A stretch of DNA of 25,368 bases, from the NCBI GenBank assembly GCA_964501185.1, contig CAZCRT010000037.1, positions 1 to 25,368 on the forward strand. Direction: 5' to 3'. Shown here piece after piece: positions 21,916 to 25,368 of this stretch. The stretch's first letter is position 1. Every line of letters starts with the position of its first letter. The notes below the pieces were generated by a model that saw only the letters and a program-made list of their open reading frames with translations, was not told the DNA's origin and did not search any database. The translations under genes were made by a program, and so were the position numbers. This DNA is from BS150m-G50 sp964501185 [NCBI: uncultured Bacteroidia bacterium] (GTDB lineage: Bacteria > CAIWAD01 > BS150m-G50).

Positions 21916-24078
21916 GTGAGAACTCGAATTCTAATGATAGCCACGTTGTTGCTGATGACTGCGACCCTCCATGCAGCCATGCTGCATGCGACAATAGTTG
22001 ATACAGAGGGACAGGGGATTCCCGGTGCCAACCTGGTGCTGACAGGTAGTAATTTAGGCGCCTCCAGCAACCTTAGCGGTCAAGTCGACCTGCATCATAT
22101 CCCTGCGGGTACTTATCGCTTAGAAATCAGTTGCCTGGGTTACGAAACCATCAACATCGAAATGACTTTTACCGAAACTGACATGCTCCAGCCGGTGTTA
22201 GAGATGCAATCAACCACCCTGGACCTGGAGGAAGTGGAAGTTTCCGGTACTGCAGGAGATGGTCTCAACACCAGCAATAATCGCGCTGTAGAGAGAATCA
22301 GTGAGTTGGAACTGCAATCGTATGCCGGTGGTGGTGGTGTATTGCAGGCAATTGGTGAGTGCAGCGGTGTGGACAGCAAGCCCTGCGGTCTCTGCGGATC
22401 AGCCGGGGTCGGCCTTCAGGGCCTGGACGCCTCCTACACCGAAGTCCAGATTGATGGACTCAACCTGATGAGTGGTGTCGGTGCGCTCTATGGCATGGAA
22501 TCAATCCGCACCCAGGGGATCGCAATAGCTGAGCTGCAACGGGGTAGTACCGATCCTGCACAGGGTGGTAGTGCAATCGCCGGAAGCGTCAATCTGCGCA
22601 GTTCGCGAATCGCCACAGTTGATACTGTTAAACTGAATCTGGCCCTCGGCGACGATTACCGTCATGAAATCGGGCTCAGTATCGAACGCCAGCTGTTTTT
22701 GCCAACCCGGCTGGATCTGAACTGGTCGGCTGATCCCACCCGTATAGATCGTGATGGTGACCTGTTAACAGACACACCTCAACAGGGTCGACTGCAGGGC
22801 AAACTGGAACAGCAGGCAACATTTTTGAACAGTGACTGGCGGTGGTCCCTGCGCGCGCTGGATGAGATGCGTTTCGCCGGTGATATAGACTGGGAGGAGA
22901 AAGATCGGGGCAGTACAACTGTCTACGGAAGGGATATCCAGATCAATCGTCTTGAGGCGATATTGATCGGTTCCTGGCGCGACGCCTCCCAGAGGGAGTG
23001 GAAGCTCTCCCAGGGATGGGTGCAGCATAACCAGGACTCCTGGTATGGTCCAACAGCATTCAATGCAAGTCAGAGTCGTGGTATCTTCAAACTGGAAACT
23101 GCTCTCAACGCTCTGGGGGGATCGAACAGACTGGAAGGCGGCTATACCTGGGATCAGTATGAGGACAATCTCAACCTCGGTGTTGAAACTGACAGGCTTG
23201 ATAGGGTTCCCCATTTCTATTATGGCCATTCCCGTCAACTGAACAGCCAGCTGGCTCTGGATGGTGGTCTGCGGCTTGAGCACCATGCGAGTGAACAGGT
23301 TGTACCATTGTTACGTGGGGCAGCCCGTTGGCAGCTGCATCCAAAACTGAGTATGCAGTTCGGTGCCGGGCAGGCATTTCGCCAGATATCCCTTTTCAGT
23401 CTGGATAAAGCGGTTCACGCTGGATTCGAGGGAGTGACTCTGATTCAGGAGTTAAAGCCGGAACGTTCGCTGTCACTGAACTATCGTCTAAACTGGGAAC
23501 ATGTTAACCGGGCTGCCACCTACAGAATGAGTCTGGGGCTCTTTGCCACGGAGTTTCGTGATAAGGCGGTGCTGAGTTATACCGATCAGAGTGGCGAGGT
23601 GGCTTACTCCAACGCTCCGGAAGCCTGGAGTCGTGGTTTCATGGTGTCCAAGGACTTCAACTGGTTCAACGGTTGGCGCAGCAGGATCGATTACAACTGG
23701 GCGCGAGTCCGCTACCTGCAGGATGAGAACTGGCAGGAGGAGCATATGATCAATCGCTGGACTGCCGGTGCGCGTCTCGATCGCAGTTTCGCCGACGGCC
23801 GTCTGAAAACGGGACTGAAGTGGAGAATGTTTGGACCGCAAACGCTTCCGGAAGGTCGTTCGCGGGATGAATCACCTGTCTGGTACATCGTCGACCTGAG
23901 AATCGACAAGCACTTTCAGGGTTGGCAACTGGGATTTGATGTTGAGAACCTGCTTGACTGGACACAGCCGGATTCACCCTTTATCCGTTCGGATGACGGC
24001 GACCTGCTGGATTCAGCCATGATCTATGGGCCTCTGGTTGGTCGACGCTTCCGTCTCCGCCTGAATTTTGGCTGGTAA
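21916..24078 (+). CDS. TonB-dependent outer-membrane receptor with CGLCG plug motif
   Basis: A 720-residue outer-membrane receptor for uptake energised by TonB. GTG at 21916 is chosen because AAAGGAAG lies five bases upstream and a clean signal peptide follows (MRTRILMIATLLLMTATLHA); the ATG at 21901 has no ribosome-binding site. A carboxypeptidase-regulatory-like domain comes next (ATIVDTEGQGIPGANLVLTG ... YRLEISCLGYETINI), then the plug (about 105-230) with GECSGVDSKPCGLCGSAGVGLQGLDASYTEVQIDGLNLMSG written here in parts: PCGLCG, QGLDASYTEVQIDG, and GGSAIAGSVNLRS. A 22-strand-type barrel follows and ends RRFRLRLNFGW. I recall CxLCG-containing plugs in receptors found in metal-related clusters of Bacteroidota. 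With the Cys-rich partner this suggests a metal or metal-chelate substrate. Confidence 0.9.
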   Translation: MRTRILMIATLLLMTATLHAAMLHATIVDTEGQGIPGANLVLTGSNLGASSNLSGQVDLHHIPAGTYRLEISCLGYETINIEMTFTETDMLQPVLEMQSTTLDLEEVEVSGTAGDGLNTSNNRAVERISELELQSYAGGGGVLQAIGECSGVDSKPCGLCGSAGVGLQGLDASYTEVQIDGLNLMSGVGALYGMESIRTQGIAIAELQRGSTDPAQGGSAIAGSVNLRSSRIATVDTVKLNLALGDDYRHEIGLSIERQLFLPTRLDLNWSADPTRIDRDGDLLTDTPQQGRLQGKLEQQATFLNSDWRWSLRALDEMRFAGDIDWEEKDRGSTTVYGRDIQINRLEAILIGSWRDASQREWKLSQGWVQHNQDSWYGPTAFNASQSRGIFKLETALNALGGSNRLEGGYTWDQYEDNLNLGVETDRLDRVPHFYYGHSRQLNSQLALDGGLRLEHHASEQVVPLLRGAARWQLHPKLSMQFGAGQAFRQISLFSLDKAVHAGFEGVTLIQELKPERSLSLNYRLNWEHVNRAATYRMSLGLFATEFRDKAVLSYTDQSGEVAYSNAPEAWSRGFMVSKDFNWFNGWRSRIDYNWARVRYLQDENWQEEHMINRWTAGARLDRSFADGRLKTGLKWRMFGPQTLPEGRSRDESPVWYIVDLRIDKHFQGWQLGFDVENLLDWTQPDSPFIRSDDGDLLDSAMIYGPLVGRRFRLRLNFGW

Positions 24079-24334
24079 AGTAGCGTGGGGCTTCCTGGAT
24101 AATACAGACTGATAGATAACCTGGCAGTAGCTGAAACGATGCTGTTGCATTGAACAAACTTACAAGACTGTATACATCCATACCAATGTGTTGCCTGCGG
24201 TGGGTAGCATACAGGTTAGCGGGGTAGCAGATGCGGGAGTTCATTTTCCCCGGTTTTGTAACGCTTCATGAATTGAAAAACCTAGGAGATAACTCAAGAA
24301 TTGGTTCGAGAATGGGGGCTGTCACCTTAGTGGT
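24079..24334. other. Convergent intergenic region
   Basis: About 256 bases between the receptor and the convergent repeat protein. I see no strong hairpin with a T run on either strand and no recognisable gene; short frames lack ribosome-binding sites. Confidence 0.5.
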
Positions 24335-25327
24335 CTACTCAAACGGAACCGTAAAGCCATTATGGTCGGTTTTTATTACCCACAGATCAAAGAAACCGTT
24401 ACCAAATGACATTGTTCTACCAGTAACTACAAATCCTCCGTCATTAGTCTGCCTTACTAATCCACCTATCTCGTTTTCTGCTCCCCCATAAGTATGGTTC
24501 CACACCAGATTACCATATGAATCTACTCTGAACACCCAGATATCTTGTGCTCCATTCCCGAAAAGCGTTGTTCCAGAAACGACATAATCCCCTTCAACAG
24601 TCTGAATAACTGAAGCTGTACGATCACTGTAGCTATAATTGTATGTATGAGTCCATTCGTCATTCCCATCTGGATCCATTTTCACTAGATACCCGTCCCC
24701 TTCATCAGTTACAGATCTTTTGCCACCAACTACACAGTAGCCACCATCCTCAGTTTGAATCACAGATGACCCATAAGCTAAAAGAGATCCACACATAATC
24801 CTGTCCCACTCAATTTCTCCAGTCAGATCTGTCTTTACTACCCAAAGATCTCCAGCGGAATTCCCGAAGGAGGATGTCATACCAGTTAGAATGTACCCCC
24901 CGTCGGTTGTCTGGATCACAGACGAGGCATAATCATCTTCGGCACCTCCATAAGTTCGTTGCCATTCTACTTCACCTGTGTTGTTTGTTTTGATCAACCA
25001 AATATCCACATCTCCCAAAGACCTTGTCTCACCCGTGACAACATAGCCGCCATCAGATGTTCGTCCTAGCGACACCCCAACGTCGTTTTCTGATCCGCCA
25101 TAAGTCTCAGCCCATTCCAAGTTTCCGTTTGCATCTGTTCTGATTAGCCAGACATCTGAATCGCTGTCCTCTCCCAATCGAGTGTAGCCCACTATTGCGA
25201 ATCCCTCATCATCAAGCTTGACAATTCCGTAGCCTGCATCCGATTCTTCACCCCCGAATTGAACGTTCCATACCTCATTACCCAGCGGATCTAACTTGAG
25301 TAGTAACACTTCACGGGTTAATGTCAA
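24335..25327 (-). CDS. Exported-type repeat protein resembling a beta-propeller, 5' end unresolved
   Basis: About 330 residues made of six to seven repeats of roughly 50 residues with the pattern W-x-x-x-Y/F-G-G-x-x-x-D, T-x-D-G-G-Y/F-x-V/I-x-G-x-T, D-x-W-V/L-I/V-K-T-D-x-x-G-x-x-x-W. Such repeats occur in secreted FCB proteins and are predicted to form beta-propellers. The C-terminus ends at VIKTDHNGFTVPFE, without a sorting domain. The 5' end is odd: only a TTG at 25327 can serve as start, there is no signal peptide, and the frame is closed by a TAG nine codons further up (25352-25354). The first repeat is also incomplete. The gene is therefore probably truncated or frameshifted near the window edge, with its true start outside. 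Confidence 0.7.
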   Translation of the reverse strand: MTLTREVLLLKLDPLGNEVWNVQFGGEESDAGYGIVKLDDEGFAIVGYTRLGEDSDSDVWLIRTDANGNLEWAETYGGSENDVGVSLGRTSDGGYVVTGETRSLGDVDIWLIKTNNTGEVEWQRTYGGAEDDYASSVIQTTDGGYILTGMTSSFGNSAGDLWVVKTDLTGEIEWDRIMCGSLLAYGSSVIQTEDGGYCVVGGKRSVTDEGDGYLVKMDPDGNDEWTHTYNYSYSDRTASVIQTVEGDYVVSGTTLFGNGAQDIWVFRVDSYGNLVWNHTYGGAENEIGGLVRQTNDGGFVVTGRTMSFGNGFFDLWVIKTDHNGFTVPFE

Positions 25328-25368
25328 ATGTTGTGTATGGAGGCATTCCTAAGCTGCGAGTTTTTCCT

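Noticed and set aside
1-25368. CRISPR array, rRNA genes, insertion-sequence transposase
   Set aside because: No regularly spaced repeats, rRNA cores or transposase motifs seen; the repeats present are coding paralogs.

Overview
The window looks like chromosomal DNA of a Gram-negative bacterium from the FCB (Fibrobacterota-Chlorobiota-Bacteroidota) side of the tree, probably an uncultivated candidate phylum. The evidence is four proteins or fragments with a C-terminal sorting domain of the YPNPFNPSTTIEY type, a TonB-dependent receptor with an N-terminal carboxypeptidase-regulatory-like domain, and secreted beta-helix proteins. TGA, TAG and TAA all end intact housekeeping genes, so the code is standard. 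No species assignment is possible from sequence reading alone.

Layout. (1) 1-1816: the end of an integrated element. It has a phage-like zinc-knuckle protein, a 36-codon peptide, a terminator, and a tyrosine recombinase facing away from tRNA-Ser(GGA), the probable attachment site. (2) 1817-7837, minus strand: host housekeeping genes. These are tRNA-Ser, an RlmC-like rRNA methyltransferase, and a tightly overlapping operon rsmA-mgtE-recO-glyS. (3) 8060-9471, plus strand: a FetA/FetB-like ABC exporter pair. (4) 9500-10213, minus strand: radC, whose N-terminal half is intact but has no ATG/GTG/TTG start. (5) 10473-10955, plus strand: an Smg/DUF494 protein with its own promoter candidate and terminator. 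(6) 11137-21000: an accessory block of secreted proteins, nearly all on the minus strand, around one large plus-strand GH31 glycosidase (13111-16341). Several members are broken: a collapsed beta-helix copy with a 1-bp deletion (12343-12740), a gene with a G9-tract frameshift plus an in-frame TGA (17806-19090), a gene whose passenger is cut from its sorting domain by one in-frame TAA (19936-20784), an orphan sorting-domain tail (about 17735-17797), and a formylglycine-generating-enzyme-like C-terminal fragment (20874-21000). (7) 21357-24078, plus strand: a cysteine-rich exported protein followed by a TonB-dependent receptor with a CGLCG motif in its plug, preceded by a perfect 14-bp palindrome; probably a metal-related uptake operon. 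(8) 24335-25327, minus strand: a repeat protein resembling a beta-propeller, with an unresolved 5' end.

How it fits together. The left part is ordinary chromosome interrupted at a tRNA by a mobile element. The right part is a surface/secretome region in which paralogous passenger domains share near-identical leader and sorting-domain DNA. That homology appears to have driven deletion, fusion and decay, and one homopolymer tract could switch a surface protein on and off. I see no CRISPR array, no insertion sequence and no rRNA. The most interesting material is the set of broken or switchable sorting-domain genes, the start codon of radC, and the Cys-rich protein/receptor pair. None of these is proof of a new system.
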